From positions 1 to 57,494 of the forward strand of contig BDEJ01000018.1 of assembly GCA_001653155.1 (NCBI GenBank): DNA of 57,494 bases, written 5' to 3'. Below are positions 8,195 through 17,622 of this stretch, piece by piece; position 1 is the stretch's first letter; each line of letters starts with the position of its first letter. Source of the stretch: Porphyromonadaceae bacterium H1 (GTDB lineage: Bacteria; Bacteroidota; Bacteroidia; Bacteroidales; Paludibacteraceae). The notes under the pieces are model-generated. The model did not search any database. It had not been told where the DNA came from and was given only the letters and a program-made list of their open reading frames with translations. The position numbers were made by a program, and so were the translations under genes.

Positions 8195-9540
8195 TCTTTT
8201 ATATCCGATATTATGTATCTAAATTTTCCGGATTTGTCGTTTTCTAAATGCTCCACGATCTCTAACTCTACATGCTCTCCGTACTTTTGAAGGACTTCTT
8301 TGAGCTTATCTTTTTCTTTTTGAGGCAGATCTTTTGATGTTTTTTCCAAGCGGCAAATGAAATCTCCTTTTCTCTTCTGGTAGATTTGAAACCGCGTAAA
8401 ATACTCAAAGTTACTATAACCTAACTCATGGAAAATATCTGTAAAGAAAACTCCATGTACGGAACTTCCGTCTTTAAGGTAAATAACATCTGCTGTTCTT
8501 CCGGAAATTGATTTGAGAAGATGAGACGACCTGCCACAATCACAGGCTTCAGTTTTTAGTATTGCACTATCTCCATTTTCATATCTGATAAATGGGAATG
8601 CATAATTATCCAAATCCGTTAGAATAACTCTCCCCGGCTTGTCGTAGCAATAATTTCCAGATTCATCCAAAATTTCTAATAAGCAGTGCTCCTCGTTCAC
8701 ATGAAGACCTTTATGAGCAGTACATTCGAAAGCCATGCCATTGCATTCTCCACAGCCGTATTGATCGAACATTTTTACATTGAAAGCCTCTTCTATATAA
8801 TCGCGATAGATCGGAAGGAGTGTTTCTGTTGTACTCGAAATGGCTTTCAATGAGGGTAAGGATAAGTTGTGCTCCTTAAAATATTTTGCCACTTGCAGGA
8901 TGGCGCTGAGGTATCCTCGTAGAATGATTGGCTTAAAAGAAATCAGTTGCTCTGCAATGGACGGAAGAATTTTTTCGCTCATTCTGAAGCTGTTAATGAA
9001 CAATGTGTTGGAGATCCGATTTACGAAGTGTGATTTTAGCTTCTGCTGCCAACTTTCTTTTAGTACAATTGCGCTTCCCCATAAAACAGCTTCCCTATCT
9101 CCATCTCTTATCCCCATCCAATTGTACCAGCGGTAGTAGGCGCCCCAAGCATAGTCTCTTGTTTGGCTGTCTTTATAAAAAGCTAAGGGCATTCCGGTAG
9201 TCCCTCCGGTTTTTGCCTTTTTTATTTTACGGCTGCTTGCATCTACGTTGTCGGCAAATAAGTTAGCATGTTCTCTTCGCACAATTTCTTTCGTCAATAC
9301 GGGAATCTTTTGAATATCTTCCAAGTTCCGGATATCATCCGGTTTTAACCCGATGCTATCAAACAGCCGGGAATAATAAGGCACATGCCGGTAACAAAAA
9401 GAGATGAGCTTTTGTAGCTTTTGTAACTGGTAGGTTTCTAACTGCTCTTTAGTCCAAAAGTCGGACTTCTCTAATTCTTTTTTTGTTTTTATAATTCGAG
9501 TACCCCGAACTAAGTCTTGTAGATGTAATGCTAAGTTCAT
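8191..9540 (-). CDS. CapK/PaaK-like adenylate-forming enzyme (copy 1)
   Basis: 449 residues, paralogous to the protein at 3599-5008. Phosphate loop KTGGTTG (110-116), YGCGECNG, DLDNYAFPFIRYENGD and a CDCG motif are in the same order. The two copies share the N-terminal pattern WxxEQLxxxQLxKLQKLxxxCYxxVxYY but differ widely elsewhere, so they may act on different substrates. Low GC content, as in the rest of the cassette. Translationally coupled to the epimerase. Confidence 0.85.
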   Translation of the reverse strand: MNLALHLQDLVRGTRIIKTKKELEKSDFWTKEQLETYQLQKLQKLISFCYRHVPYYSRLFDSIGLKPDDIRNLEDIQKIPVLTKEIVRREHANLFADNVDASSRKIKKAKTGGTTGMPLAFYKDSQTRDYAWGAYYRWYNWMGIRDGDREAVLWGSAIVLKESWQQKLKSHFVNRISNTLFINSFRMSEKILPSIAEQLISFKPIILRGYLSAILQVAKYFKEHNLSLPSLKAISSTTETLLPIYRDYIEEAFNVKMFDQYGCGECNGMAFECTAHKGLHVNEEHCLLEILDESGNYCYDKPGRVILTDLDNYAFPFIRYENGDSAILKTEACDCGRSSHLLKSISGRTADVIYLKDGSSVHGVFFTDIFHELGYSNFEYFTRFQIYQKRKGDFICRLEKTSKDLPQKEKDKLKEVLQKYGEHVELEIVEHLENDKSGKFRYIISDIKD

Positions 9541-9567
9541 ATTATCTTTATGCTAAATTTATAATCT

Positions 9568-10902
9568 TTATCTTAAATTCCAAATAAAAGAAAGAGCAAG
9601 AACCACTATAAACCAGGCATAAATAACGTTAGGAGGCAATTTTAGCTGCAATTGTTTGTAGTCATACTGTGCCAACCACCAAAAAGCAACGATATAAGCC
9701 ATGGCTAAATGCGGATATGTTATCCGGAATTCGAGGCCTTTTACCGAAACAGCAACGCCCAGCGCATTGATTAAGAAGAAAATAACCAGAGGATAGAGCT
9801 TTTTATGCCTGAGGCGAAAAACATAGTAAACCCCTAAGAGAAACGGAGCGGCTAATAAGAGTCTGTATAAGAGTCCTGGAGCATACAGAGAGGTTTTTCC
9901 TATGTGTTTTACCGCTATGGAAGGAAAAGGTCCCATAAAAGCTGCTAAGGGGTCCACAGCATGATTAATCATGCCTCCTCCTTTAGAAAGCTCTTCCTTT
10001 CTTTGCATCATCAGCTCTACGTTTCCGGATCTTAAATAGCGTTCATAAGTTATAGCAAAGTAAGAACTAGTAATCACTAGTGTTGAGAGACAAACTCCCA
10101 GGATAACAGATGCTATTCCTTTCAGATATAAAATAGTTATTGTTATACTTAATGAGAATATAAGTAAAATCGCTACCGGTAATCTGAAAAAAGCTATTGA
10201 GGCAGCCAAGAGAAATGCCATTATTAAATGGATCATCTTTCGACTATCCCAAAAGCGGTAAAAGGTGTGGAAAGCTGCGATGATAAGAAATACAAAAAGA
10301 CTTTCTTTTAGTACTACCGTATGAAATACCGCAGAAAAAGAGGCCATGGAAAATGTCAATGCGACTATATAAGCATACCTGCGAGGCATAAAATAACATG
10401 CAATGCCAAAAAGCAATATTGCCGACCAAGCGCCTACAATAATGTGAATTAATTTGACAAAAATCAGCGATGGGAAAATCCGAAAAATCGTACTGAACCA
10501 GATAAAAGCGCCCCAATCGTCAAAGGAATGCTTTTGTGATAAATACTTAAGGCTTTCGCTAAAACTCATTTCTCTCATTTTTATAGACTCTGAGAAATAA
10601 ATAATAGAATCTATTTTTGAGAATAAAAACAGGTCACCATCAATGGAATAGGACAACAACGATAACATTACAACTTGAATAAAGGAGGCGATAAGTACCG
10701 CGAATACCAAATTCTTTTTTGTAAAGAAACTTGCTTCCCTTTTGAAGCTATTCGAGAGAAAAATTCCAAACAACAAGAAAGAGATAAACGAAACAATATG
10801 CATATACAGGTATTTACTTGCCTCTATGTTTTTGTATAGAAAAAAAACATAGAGCAATATGCCTATATACCAATACGCCTTATTTATTTTTTTTAGCAAC
10901 AT
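9568..10902 (-). CDS. Polytopic membrane protein, Wzy-like (candidate repeat-unit polymerase)
   Basis: 444 residues with roughly ten or more hydrophobic segments and a long non-membrane stretch around 285-330 (RSGNVELMMQRKEELSKGGG). No catalytic motif can be named. Position between the flippase and the tailoring genes, size and topology fit an O-antigen or capsule polymerase, a family with little sequence conservation. A GT39-like glycosyltransferase is the alternative. The gene overlaps the end of the flippase gene by 23 bases. AT-rich, rare-codon composition marks it as part of the exchanged cassette. Confidence 0.6.
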   Translation of the reverse strand: MLLKKINKAYWYIGILLYVFFLYKNIEASKYLYMHIVSFISFLLFGIFLSNSFKREASFFTKKNLVFAVLIASFIQVVMLSLLSYSIDGDLFLFSKIDSIIYFSESIKMREMSFSESLKYLSQKHSFDDWGAFIWFSTIFRIFPSLIFVKLIHIIVGAWSAILLFGIACYFMPRRYAYIVALTFSMASFSAVFHTVVLKESLFVFLIIAAFHTFYRFWDSRKMIHLIMAFLLAASIAFFRLPVAILLIFSLSITITILYLKGIASVILGVCLSTLVITSSYFAITYERYLRSGNVELMMQRKEELSKGGGMINHAVDPLAAFMGPFPSIAVKHIGKTSLYAPGLLYRLLLAAPFLLGVYYVFRLRHKKLYPLVIFFLINALGVAVSVKGLEFRITYPHLAMAYIVAFWWLAQYDYKQLQLKLPPNVIYAWFIVVLALSFIWNLR

Positions 10903-12313
10903 AATATTTTGCCATTTCCCTTATTTTTTCGATACCTCCTGTTAATTTTAATACATAAAAAGTATAAAGTGATAACAAAAGAAAAAGAACTATTCTAACC
11001 ACCAAAGGTTGAACATATATAATGGCTAACTCTGCCAGGAACAGAAGTCCTATTAAACCTATTTCATAGGAATTGTGCATGGATATAGGATACTTTTTGT
11101 AAGTATAAAATGTAAGTATAATGTAATTGATAGCCTCGTAAAGAATCATGACCAAACCAATACCGATAATACCCATTTTATCTTTAAGTAAAATCATTAT
11201 CAGACAACAGGTTATAAGGGATAAGATGTTGGAAATACTCACTACGTGAGTTTGATCTGTGAGATACGGGGCAAAGCCCCTTAAGTTAGTTAATGCCTTG
11301 ATGGTAGTAGCTAAAGCGAGTAATCCGGTGAATGCTATACCTTCTAAGAATTCTCTTTTCCCAATAAAAAAAGTTATTTCTGGAGAAAACAATGTGAGTG
11401 TAATGCCAAAAGAAAATGAAAGAAAAGCCATAATTCCAGAAATACGTTTGATATAATCAGTTTGTGTCAAAATATTTTTATTCTCAAATAACATAGGATT
11501 CCAAGCTATGCCTAATGATGTGTGAATAATTGAGTTTACTGAGATGATGCGTGAACTGAAAGAATAATAACCAATAATAGCAACAGGGAAAAAAGTTAGC
11601 ATAAAATATCTTGACAAGGGAGCCCACATCCCCATTGCTAATACTCCAAACATTAATGGGAATGAATAGGCAATTGCTTTTTTTGCCAAAATCATTGAAA
11701 ATCTTAATATAATTAGTTTTCTTGCTATAAAAAGATAGATAAGACTCGAGAGACTACTACCACAAATGTATCCCCAAAACACACCTTCTAAGCCCATTTC
11801 GAAGACAGCAACAAATAATACTGCTGAAACTAATTTGATTGAGATGCTAATTAAACTAACAATAACATATTGTTTTGGCTTATTGTCGTATCTTGGAATA
11901 AAACTAAGATAGGTATTGATAGAGGATATAAACAGCCAAATGAGAGATAAGCGGAAAAGTGAACGATATTGATAGATGCCAATGTAATAAGTCAATATCT
12001 GCTCCTCAAAAATTAATGTTAAAAAGGTAAACAGGCTTGTTGTAATGAGTGTTAGGTATAGCCCAGTACTCACAATAGCCTGTTTATATTTCATATCCGG
12101 GCTATCGTAAAAATATCTACCCAATGCTGTAGGTATTTCGAAAGAAGTTAGTAATAAAAGAAAGAATACCAACACATCTATTACGTCTATCATGCCAAAC
12201 TCTTCTACAGAAAACATTTTTGCATAAAGTGGTACTAAGAGAAAGCTTAGAAATTTCCCCATTACCGGCAAAATGCCGTAAATAGACATGTTCTTAAAAA
12301 ATTCTTTCAACAT
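10880..12313 (-). CDS. Oligosaccharide flippase, Wzx-like
   Basis: 477 residues with 12-14 hydrophobic segments of the polysaccharide-biosynthesis (MOP/MATE) exporter family. The N-terminus (NMSIYGILPVMGKFLSFLLVP) and the following LYAKMFSVEEFGMIDV are typical of Wzx/RfbX proteins that flip undecaprenyl-linked repeat units to the periplasm. It is the first intact gene of the low-GC cassette. No clear promoter is visible before it, so it may depend on readthrough from gmd-fcl or on a promoter I cannot recognise in 12314-12574. Confidence 0.85.
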   Translation of the reverse strand: MLKEFFKNMSIYGILPVMGKFLSFLLVPLYAKMFSVEEFGMIDVIDVLVFFLLLLTSFEIPTALGRYFYDSPDMKYKQAIVSTGLYLTLITTSLFTFLTLIFEEQILTYYIGIYQYRSLFRLSLIWLFISSINTYLSFIPRYDNKPKQYVIVSLISISIKLVSAVLFVAVFEMGLEGVFWGYICGSSLSSLIYLFIARKLIILRFSMILAKKAIAYSFPLMFGVLAMGMWAPLSRYFMLTFFPVAIIGYYSFSSRIISVNSIIHTSLGIAWNPMLFENKNILTQTDYIKRISGIMAFLSFSFGITLTLFSPEITFFIGKREFLEGIAFTGLLALATTIKALTNLRGFAPYLTDQTHVVSISNILSLITCCLIMILLKDKMGIIGIGLVMILYEAINYIILTFYTYKKYPISMHNSYEIGLIGLLFLAELAIIYVQPLVVRIVLFLLLSLYTFYVLKLTGGIEKIREMAKYYVAKKNK

Positions 12314-12574
12314 AAACTGCTTCTTAATTTACCCATTGTTTGTCACTCAAAAAAAAACGCTGATACTATAAAGGATAAGTAAATATGCCATTCGCTTAGT
12401 AGGGAATTCCTTATGTTGCTTTTATTTAGGATTCTTAATAAGATACTTCAAAAACCTTTTAGAGTTTGTTGTTTTATATTTACCGAAAGGTTCGACATTT
12501 CAGAATTTATGATGATATTTTTTATAAATATCCGAGTGTCTTCCTGTTTGAATACTTTTCTGTTTTTACTTGCT
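12314..12574. other. Gap between flippase and fcl remnant
   Basis: AT-rich sequence with no gene that I can support. A nine-base A-run near 12351 (T-run on the minus strand) lacks a convincing hairpin. Open frames here are short, have no family resemblance and lie next to gene debris. I read the stretch as scar sequence from cassette exchange. Confidence 0.5.
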
Positions 12575-12692
12575 TTCCTATTCCTCCGATACCATTGATA
12601 CAGGTGTTTGATACCTTCTTCAAGTTCTACGCGGTGTTTCCATCCGAGCTTGCGCAGGTCTTTGGGGGCTTGTAGGTGTTGAAAATTACTTC
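12575..12692 (-). pseudogene. Broken duplicate of the fcl 3' end
   Basis: On the minus strand this encodes RKLGWKHRVELEEGIKHLYQWY, nearly identical (also at base level) to RxLGWEHRVELEEGIKLLYQWY at the C-terminus of the intact fcl 600 bases away (13190-13260). The match continues upstream into FNT-KP but with a deletion of about 25 bases and a frame change. The result is a second fcl tail in direct orientation. It marks either a past recombination between two polysaccharide clusters with different fcl alleles or a tandem duplication; its own codons diverge enough to favour the former. Confidence 0.8.
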
Positions 12693-12709
12693 GCTTGAGA
12701 ACCCCCATC

Positions 12710-13069
12710 TCATATCGGGACCAGACTTTGCGATATTTTGGGCGACAATAAAAAATTTTGCGATCCTGTGAGTATGAACTCTCCAGCTCGATTGTTCTCA
12801 TCGCTAATCGTTTGGATATAAGAAAATAATTCAGGAAACAGTTGGACTTCGTCTATGATTAAACCGTTGGTATGGCGACTAAGAAATAAACGGGGATCAG
12901 ACTGTGCGTCGGCGAGCGTATCCGGATTTTCTAAATTGACATAGGAATAACTTGAGAAACACTTCTTGGCTAACGTCGTTTTGCCCGATTGACGTGGTCC
13001 TGTAATAGAAATGATGGGCATTTTTGTTGCCATCATCTTTAGTCGTTCTTCTATGTCTCTTCTTATCAT
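12710..13069 (-). pseudogene. Truncated AAA ATPase (AAA_14/DUF4143 type), N-terminal part
   Basis: 119 codons are left of a family that is usually close to 390. Seen: the typical start MIRRDIEERL, Walker A GPRQSGKTTLAKK, Walker B-like LIIDEVQLFPELF, and sensor-like EFILTGSQNFLL. The frame stops shortly after KISQSL, where homologues continue into the lid and the DUF4143 domain. The break falls just upstream of the fcl remnant. The promoter and a palindrome in front of the gene are intact, so a short protein may still be made. Whether it is functional is doubtful. Confidence 0.8.
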
Positions 13070-13076
13070 TACACAG

Positions 13077-13127
13077 CAAAGATAACATTTTCCTTACAAA
13101 TCAGCCGGTCGACTACCTGATTTGTAA
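13077..13127 (-). promoter_or_regulatory. Promoter and palindrome of the truncated ATPase
   Basis: TATCTTTG (minus, 13077-13084) lies only 7 nt before the ATG at 13069, predicting a nearly leaderless transcript. Just upstream, TTACAAATCAG (13094-13104) and CTGATTTGTAA (13117-13127) form perfect 11-base arms around a 12-base spacer. The palindrome could be an operator or the end of the fcl transcript; no T-run follows, which favours an operator. Confidence 0.5.
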
Positions 13128-13159
13128 AGCCTCCTTTCTCTGCAAAGTTTCGCTCTTCC

Positions 13160-14275
13160 TCAGTTTGATTTTCTTTGAATTTCTCCTAAATACCACTGAT
13201 ACAGAAGTTTGATGCCTTCTTCAAGTTCTACGCGGTGTTCCCATCCGAGTTTGTGCAGCTTGCCGGGGTCGGTGAGCTTACGCAGGCTTCCGTCGGGCTT
13301 GTCGGTGTTGAAAACAATCCGTCCTCCGAAGCCCACAAGCTCTTGGGTTGTTGCTGCCAGTTGGGCAATGGACACTTCTTTACCCGTTCCGATGTTGATG
13401 TGGCAGTTGCGAATCTCCTTTGAACCCGGTGAGACGGATAAGCGTTTCACGTCCTCGAAGTCGACTTGCTCCATCAGGAAGACGCAGGCTTCTGCCATAT
13501 CCTCGCTCCAGAGGAACTCCCGCAAGGGCCGACCGCTGCCCCATATTTCGACACAGACCGACCCGGCCCTACGAAAAATGCCGTAACGGGCGAGTATCTC
13601 TTCCAGTTTTTCGGGCTTGGCATTTTCTTCCAGTTCCGGAACCGGGCGTCGCGCCAAATCGCTACGAAGGGCTTCGAAATCATTTCGTTCCAGACATTTG
13701 GCCAGGTGCATTTTGCGCAGTATGGCAGGCAGTACGTGGCTTTTTTCAAGATCGAAGTTGTCGTTTGGCCCGTAGAGGTTGGTGGGCATTACGGCTATAA
13801 AGTTCGTGCCATATTGTATGTTGAGGCTTTCACAAAGCTTCAGTCCCGCAATCTTAGCGATGGCATAAGGTTCGTTGGTGTATTCCAATGGAGAAGTCAG
13901 AAGACAATCCTCGGACATAGGCTGAGGAGCCTCCCGAGGATAGATGCAGGTGCTCCCGAGGAAAAGCAATTTTTTCACACCGCAGCGGAAGCTCTCGCCG
14001 ATTACATGCTGCTGAATTTGCAGGTTGTTGAAGATGAAGTCGGCTCGGTAGCTGTTGTTGGCCATGATGCCGCCCACATGGGCTGCTGCCAGAACGACGT
14101 ATTCGGGGCGCTCCTGCTCGAAAAAGCTCCTGACGGCGGCGGCATCCTGCAAATCGAGTTCGCTGTGTGTGCGACCGATTAAGTGGCTGTAGCCTCGCTC
14201 GGACAGGGTCTTCCAGATGGCCGAACCTACCAGCCCGCGATGTCCGGCAACGTATATTCTTGAATTTTTCTCCAT
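13160..14275 (-). CDS. fcl: GDP-L-fucose synthase
   Basis: Converts GDP-4-keto-6-deoxy-mannose (product of Gmd) to GDP-L-fucose by epimerisation and NADPH reduction. 371 residues, about 50 longer than the E. coli enzyme; the extra stretch (about 195-230, ARRPVPELEENAKPEKLEEI) is common in Bacteroidetes homologues. Seen: GHRGLVG NADP loop, GSTCIYP, YAIAK catalytic pair and LYGPNDNFD. GC-richer than the genes downstream. Starts 32 nt after gmd, clearly the same operon. Its 3' tail is duplicated at 12575-12692. Confidence 0.95.
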   Translation of the reverse strand: MEKNSRIYVAGHRGLVGSAIWKTLSERGYSHLIGRTHSELDLQDAAAVRSFFEQERPEYVVLAAAHVGGIMANNSYRADFIFNNLQIQQHVIGESFRCGVKKLLFLGSTCIYPREAPQPMSEDCLLTSPLEYTNEPYAIAKIAGLKLCESLNIQYGTNFIAVMPTNLYGPNDNFDLEKSHVLPAILRKMHLAKCLERNDFEALRSDLARRPVPELEENAKPEKLEEILARYGIFRRAGSVCVEIWGSGRPLREFLWSEDMAEACVFLMEQVDFEDVKRLSVSPGSKEIRNCHINIGTGKEVSIAQLAATTQELVGFGGRIVFNTDKPDGSLRKLTDPGKLHKLGWEHRVELEEGIKLLYQWYLGEIQRKSN

Positions 14276-14307
14276 AAAAACTTACAGCTGCGAAGCTTTG
14301 CTTACTG

Positions 14308-15366
14308 TTATTTTTCTTTTTCAACCAGAGCCATGTCGGCTTTTACCATGATGCGAACCAGTTCCTCAAAGGAGGTTTTGGAGGGGTTCCAACCCAAGAG
14401 TTTTTGAGCTTTGCCGGGGTCTCCGAGGAGCTGTTCCACTTCTGCCGGACGGAAGTATTTCGGATCCACTTCTACCAGAACGCTGCCGGTTTTTGTGTTG
14501 ATTCCTTTTTCCTCTACGCCCTGACCTTCCCAGCGCAGGCTGATACCAGCCTCAGCAAAGGCCAGGGTGCAAAACTCGCGCACGCTGTGCATTTGTCCCG
14601 TAGCGATGACGAAATCCTCGGGGCTGGGATGTTGCAGCATCAACCACATGCACTCCACATAATCCTTAGCATAGCCCCAGTCGCGGCGGGCATCGAGGTT
14701 TCCGATGTAGAGCTTGTCTTGCAGACCTTTGGCTATACGTGCAGCCGCGAGGCTTATCTTCCGGGTTACGAAAGTTTCGCCGCGGCGTTCGCTCTCGTGG
14801 TTGAACAGGATGCCGTTCACGGCAAACATGCCGTAGGATTCGCGGTAGTTTTTCGTAATCCAGAATCCGTATTGCTTGGCAACGCCGTAGGGTGAACGGG
14901 GGTAAAAAGGCGTAGTTTCCTTTTGCGGAACCTCCTGTACCAGTCCGTAGAGTTCCGAGGTGGAGGCCTGGTAGATCCTGCATGCTTTTTCGAGGTTGAG
15001 GATGCGCACGGCCTCCAGCAGGCGGAGCGTTCCTATGGCATCGGCCTCGGCCGTATATTCGGGGACGTCGAAGCTTACTTTTACGTGGCTTTGCGCAGCC
15101 AGATTGTATATTTCGTCGGGACGGACCTCTTGAATGATACGAATCAGCGAGCTGGAGTCGGTCATGTCGCCGTAATGGAGGTTTACGGCACGGCTTTTCT
15201 TCATGTCGCGCACCCATTCGTTCAGGTAGAGGTGCTCGATCCGCCCCGTGTTGAAGGAGGAGGAACGGCGGATGATGCCGTGTACTTCGTATCCTTTTTC
15301 GAGCAAAAATTCGGCTAAAAAAGACCCGTCCTGACCGGTAATTCCGGTTATCAATGCAACTTTCAT
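14308..15366 (-). CDS. gmd: GDP-mannose 4,6-dehydratase
   Basis: First step of GDP-fucose synthesis from GDP-mannose. 352 residues with [14 protein letters not shown] (NAD binding), [11 protein letters not shown], the SPYGVAK catalytic Tyr/Lys and [16 protein letters not shown], all diagnostic of Gmd. First gene of the polysaccharide operon. A -7 box lies about 53 nt upstream. With fcl it supplies an activated deoxysugar for a fucose-containing surface glycan. Confidence 0.95.
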   Translation of the reverse strand: MKVALITGITGQDGSFLAEFLLEKGYEVHGIIRRSSSFNTGRIEHLYLNEWVRDMKKSRAVNLHYGDMTDSSSLIRIIQEVRPDEIYNLAAQSHVKVSFDVPEYTAEADAIGTLRLLEAVRILNLEKACRIYQASTSELYGLVQEVPQKETTPFYPRSPYGVAKQYGFWITKNYRESYGMFAVNGILFNHESERRGETFVTRKISLAAARIAKGLQDKLYIGNLDARRDWGYAKDYVECMWLMLQHPSPEDFVIATGQMHSVREFCTLAFAEAGISLRWEGQGVEEKGINTKTGSVLVEVDPKYFRPAEVEQLLGDPGKAQKLLGWNPSKTSFEELVRIMVKADMALVEKEK

Positions 15367-15418
15367 CTACAAACTTCAGATTGTGGAGTTATTAACTTTA
15401 TAGGCTTAATTTTGCCCT

Positions 15419-15426
15419 CAAAGGTA
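15419..15426 (-). promoter_or_regulatory. -7 box of the gmd-fcl operon
   Basis: TACCTTTG on the minus strand, predicting a leader of about 45 nt before gmd. The upstream TTTG element is only partly matched. Confidence 0.5.
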
Positions 15427-15580
15427 GTTTATTTCTTCGTAACCCGAAAACATCTTTGCTCGAAAGGGAGGGGAGAGGGCTGCGGGAAATTTCTTTAAGA
15501 ATCGGCTGAATCCCCATAAAGAGGAAGCGGAGAGGGGGCTTCAACCGGAAACCCGGAGGGAGGAAATATTTTTCTGCTTT

Positions 15581-15612
15581 TTTGTTTTGGCGCTGCATTT
15601 TAGCTACTTTTG
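15581..15612 (+). promoter_or_regulatory. aroQ promoter
   Basis: TTTG (15581-15584), 20 nt, TACTTTTG (15605-15612): a full match to the Bacteroidetes consensus. It places transcription start just before the ATG at 15631 and rules out the in-frame TTG at 15610, which lies within the -7 box. Confidence 0.7.
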
Positions 15613-15630
15613 CCGGAAAATACCTCAGTC

Positions 15631-16053
15631 ATGAAGCGGATACAAGTTATAAACGGCCCGAATCTGAACCTGCTTGGCAGGCGGGAGCCCGATGTGTATG
15701 GGACACGCTCTTTCGAAGATTATTTCGAAGAGCTAAAAAGCCGCTTCCCCGGAGTGGAGCTGGACTATTTTCAGTCGAACCACGAGGGAGCGCTCATCGA
15801 TAAGTTGCACGAAGTCGGATTTTCCTGTGCGGGTATTGTGCTTAATGCCGGCGCTTATACCCACAGCTCGCCGGCGCTGGCCGATGCGCTGAAGGCCATA
15901 ACGGCACCCGTGATTGAGGTACATATATCGAATGTTTTCAAGCGGGAGGATTTTCGGCATCGCTCTCTTTTGGCGCCCGTATGCAGGGGGAGTATCGTTG
16001 GCCTGGGTTTGGACGTTTACCGCCTGGGCGTTGACGCCATTCTGAACATCTGA
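15631..16053 (+). CDS. aroQ: 3-dehydroquinate dehydratase, type II
   Basis: Third step of the shikimate pathway: 3-dehydroquinate to 3-dehydroshikimate. 140 residues, the normal size for the dodecameric type II enzyme. Seen: INGPNLNLLGRREP (active-site Arg/Tyr loop), FQSNHEG, LNAGAYTHSS and EVHISNVFKRE. The ATG at 15631 is chosen over an upstream TTG because of the promoter position. A 126-nt gap separates it from pyk. Confidence 0.95.
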   Translation: MKRIQVINGPNLNLLGRREPDVYGTRSFEDYFEELKSRFPGVELDYFQSNHEGALIDKLHEVGFSCAGIVLNAGAYTHSSPALADALKAITAPVIEVHISNVFKREDFRHRSLLAPVCRGSIVGLGLDVYRLGVDAILNI

Positions 16054-16179
16054 GTCTTCAAAACTGTTTAAATGCTTCCCTGGCTCTCCGCGAAGACTAC
16101 CGGGCGCCCGGATTGGCTGCTGTTCGGAAGGCTGGCGGGGGACTTGAAAAAACATGTTTAGTTATAGATTGATAAAAAT

Positions 16180-17622
16180 ATGCCTAAGTACACAAAAATA
16201 GTTGCTACGATAAGCGACAAACGTTGCGATGTGGACTTCATACGCGAGCTGTATGAAGCCGGAATGAATGTGGTGAGGATGAACTCGGCTCACTTGGATC
16301 GCGAGGGATTTCTCAAAATCATCGGGAACGTGCGTGCCGTGAGTGATAAAATCGCCCTGCTGATTGATACGAAGGGGCCGGAGGTGCGCTCCACGGTGGC
16401 TGAAAACGATGCCATCGAAATCAAAACGGGCGATTTGCTGAAGATTGTCGGACAGCCCGACCGGCTATCGACCAAAACCTGCATATCGGTGAGCTATCCC
16501 CACTTCGTCCGCGATTTGCATGTAGGGGACGACATCCTCTTCGACGACGGAGAGATAGACCTCCAGGTCGTATCCAAGGACGAGGATGCGCTTTATTGTC
16601 GAGCCTTGAACGATGGAGTTTTGGGCAGCCGTAAGAGTGTCAACGTACCCGGAGTACGCATCAACCTGCCTTCGCTGAGCGAGCGCGACCGCAAAAACAT
16701 CCTCTTTGCCATCGAGCAGGACATCGACTTTATTGCTCACTCCTTCGTGAGAAACAAGGAGGATTTGATAGACATCCAGCAGATGCTTGACGAACATCGC
16801 AGTCCGATAAAAATCATCTCCAAAATCGAAAATCAGGAGGGGGTGGACAATATCGACGAAATATTGGAGCACTGCTACGGTGTGATGATTGCCCGCGGTG
16901 ACTTGGGCATCGAGGTTGCGCAGGAGAAGATACCGGGCATACAGCGGCGCCTGATTCGCAAGTGCGTGATTGCCAAGAAACCCGTGATTGTGGCTACGCA
17001 AATGCTACATTCCATGATAAAGAACCCCCGCCCCACCCGGGCCGAGGTGACGGACATTGCCAATGCCATTTACTACCGTACCGACGCCCTGATGCTGAGC
17101 GGCGAAACGGCTTACGGGAAATATCCCGTGGAGGCCGTTCGTACAATGGCTAAAATTGCCGAAGAGGCCGAAAAAACCAAACTTGCCGAGAACGACATCC
17201 CCATTCCTTTGAACACGAAGGATATCACCATGTTTCTGGCCAATGCTGCGGTGGAAGCCGAGTCGCAGGTGGGCAGCTGCGCCATCATAACCGACAGCTA
17301 CAGCGGACGTACCGCCCGTTGTCTGGCGGCCTACCGCGGTAAGAACCCCATCTACTCCATTTGCTACCACGAGCGACCCACCCGCGAGCTGGCCTTATCT
17401 TACGGGGTGTTCCCCATCTACCAGGCCGAAACCGAGAATACGGAAAAATACTTCTTCCTGGCTCTGGAGATGCTGATGGGGAAAGGGCTGATTAAATCCG
17501 ACGACATCATATGCTATCTCAGTGGCAGCTTCGGCGAAGGAGGAGGGACAACCTTCCTCGAAGTAAACCGCATCCGGAAGATATTTGAGATGCGGGGCAA
17601 GTACCTGCTTCCAAACTTTTAA
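16180..17622 (+). CDS. pyk: Pyruvate kinase
   Basis: Glycolytic transfer of phosphate from PEP to ADP. 480 residues. Seen: KIVATI and MNVVRMNSAH at the N-terminus (most homologues have RLNxSH), DTKGPEVR, ISKIENQEG with the catalytic Lys, MIARGDLGIEV and ALMLSGETAYGKYPVEAV. The C-terminal allosteric domain is present. No promoter of the standard form is obvious in the 126 bases before it, so it may be read from the aroQ promoter. Confidence 0.95.
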   Translation: MPKYTKIVATISDKRCDVDFIRELYEAGMNVVRMNSAHLDREGFLKIIGNVRAVSDKIALLIDTKGPEVRSTVAENDAIEIKTGDLLKIVGQPDRLSTKTCISVSYPHFVRDLHVGDDILFDDGEIDLQVVSKDEDALYCRALNDGVLGSRKSVNVPGVRINLPSLSERDRKNILFAIEQDIDFIAHSFVRNKEDLIDIQQMLDEHRSPIKIISKIENQEGVDNIDEILEHCYGVMIARGDLGIEVAQEKIPGIQRRLIRKCVIAKKPVIVATQMLHSMIKNPRPTRAEVTDIANAIYYRTDALMLSGETAYGKYPVEAVRTMAKIAEEAEKTKLAENDIPIPLNTKDITMFLANAAVEAESQVGSCAIITDSYSGRTARCLAAYRGKNPIYSICYHERPTRELALSYGVFPIYQAETENTEKYFFLALEMLMGKGLIKSDDIICYLSGSFGEGGGTTFLEVNRIRKIFEMRGKYLLPNF

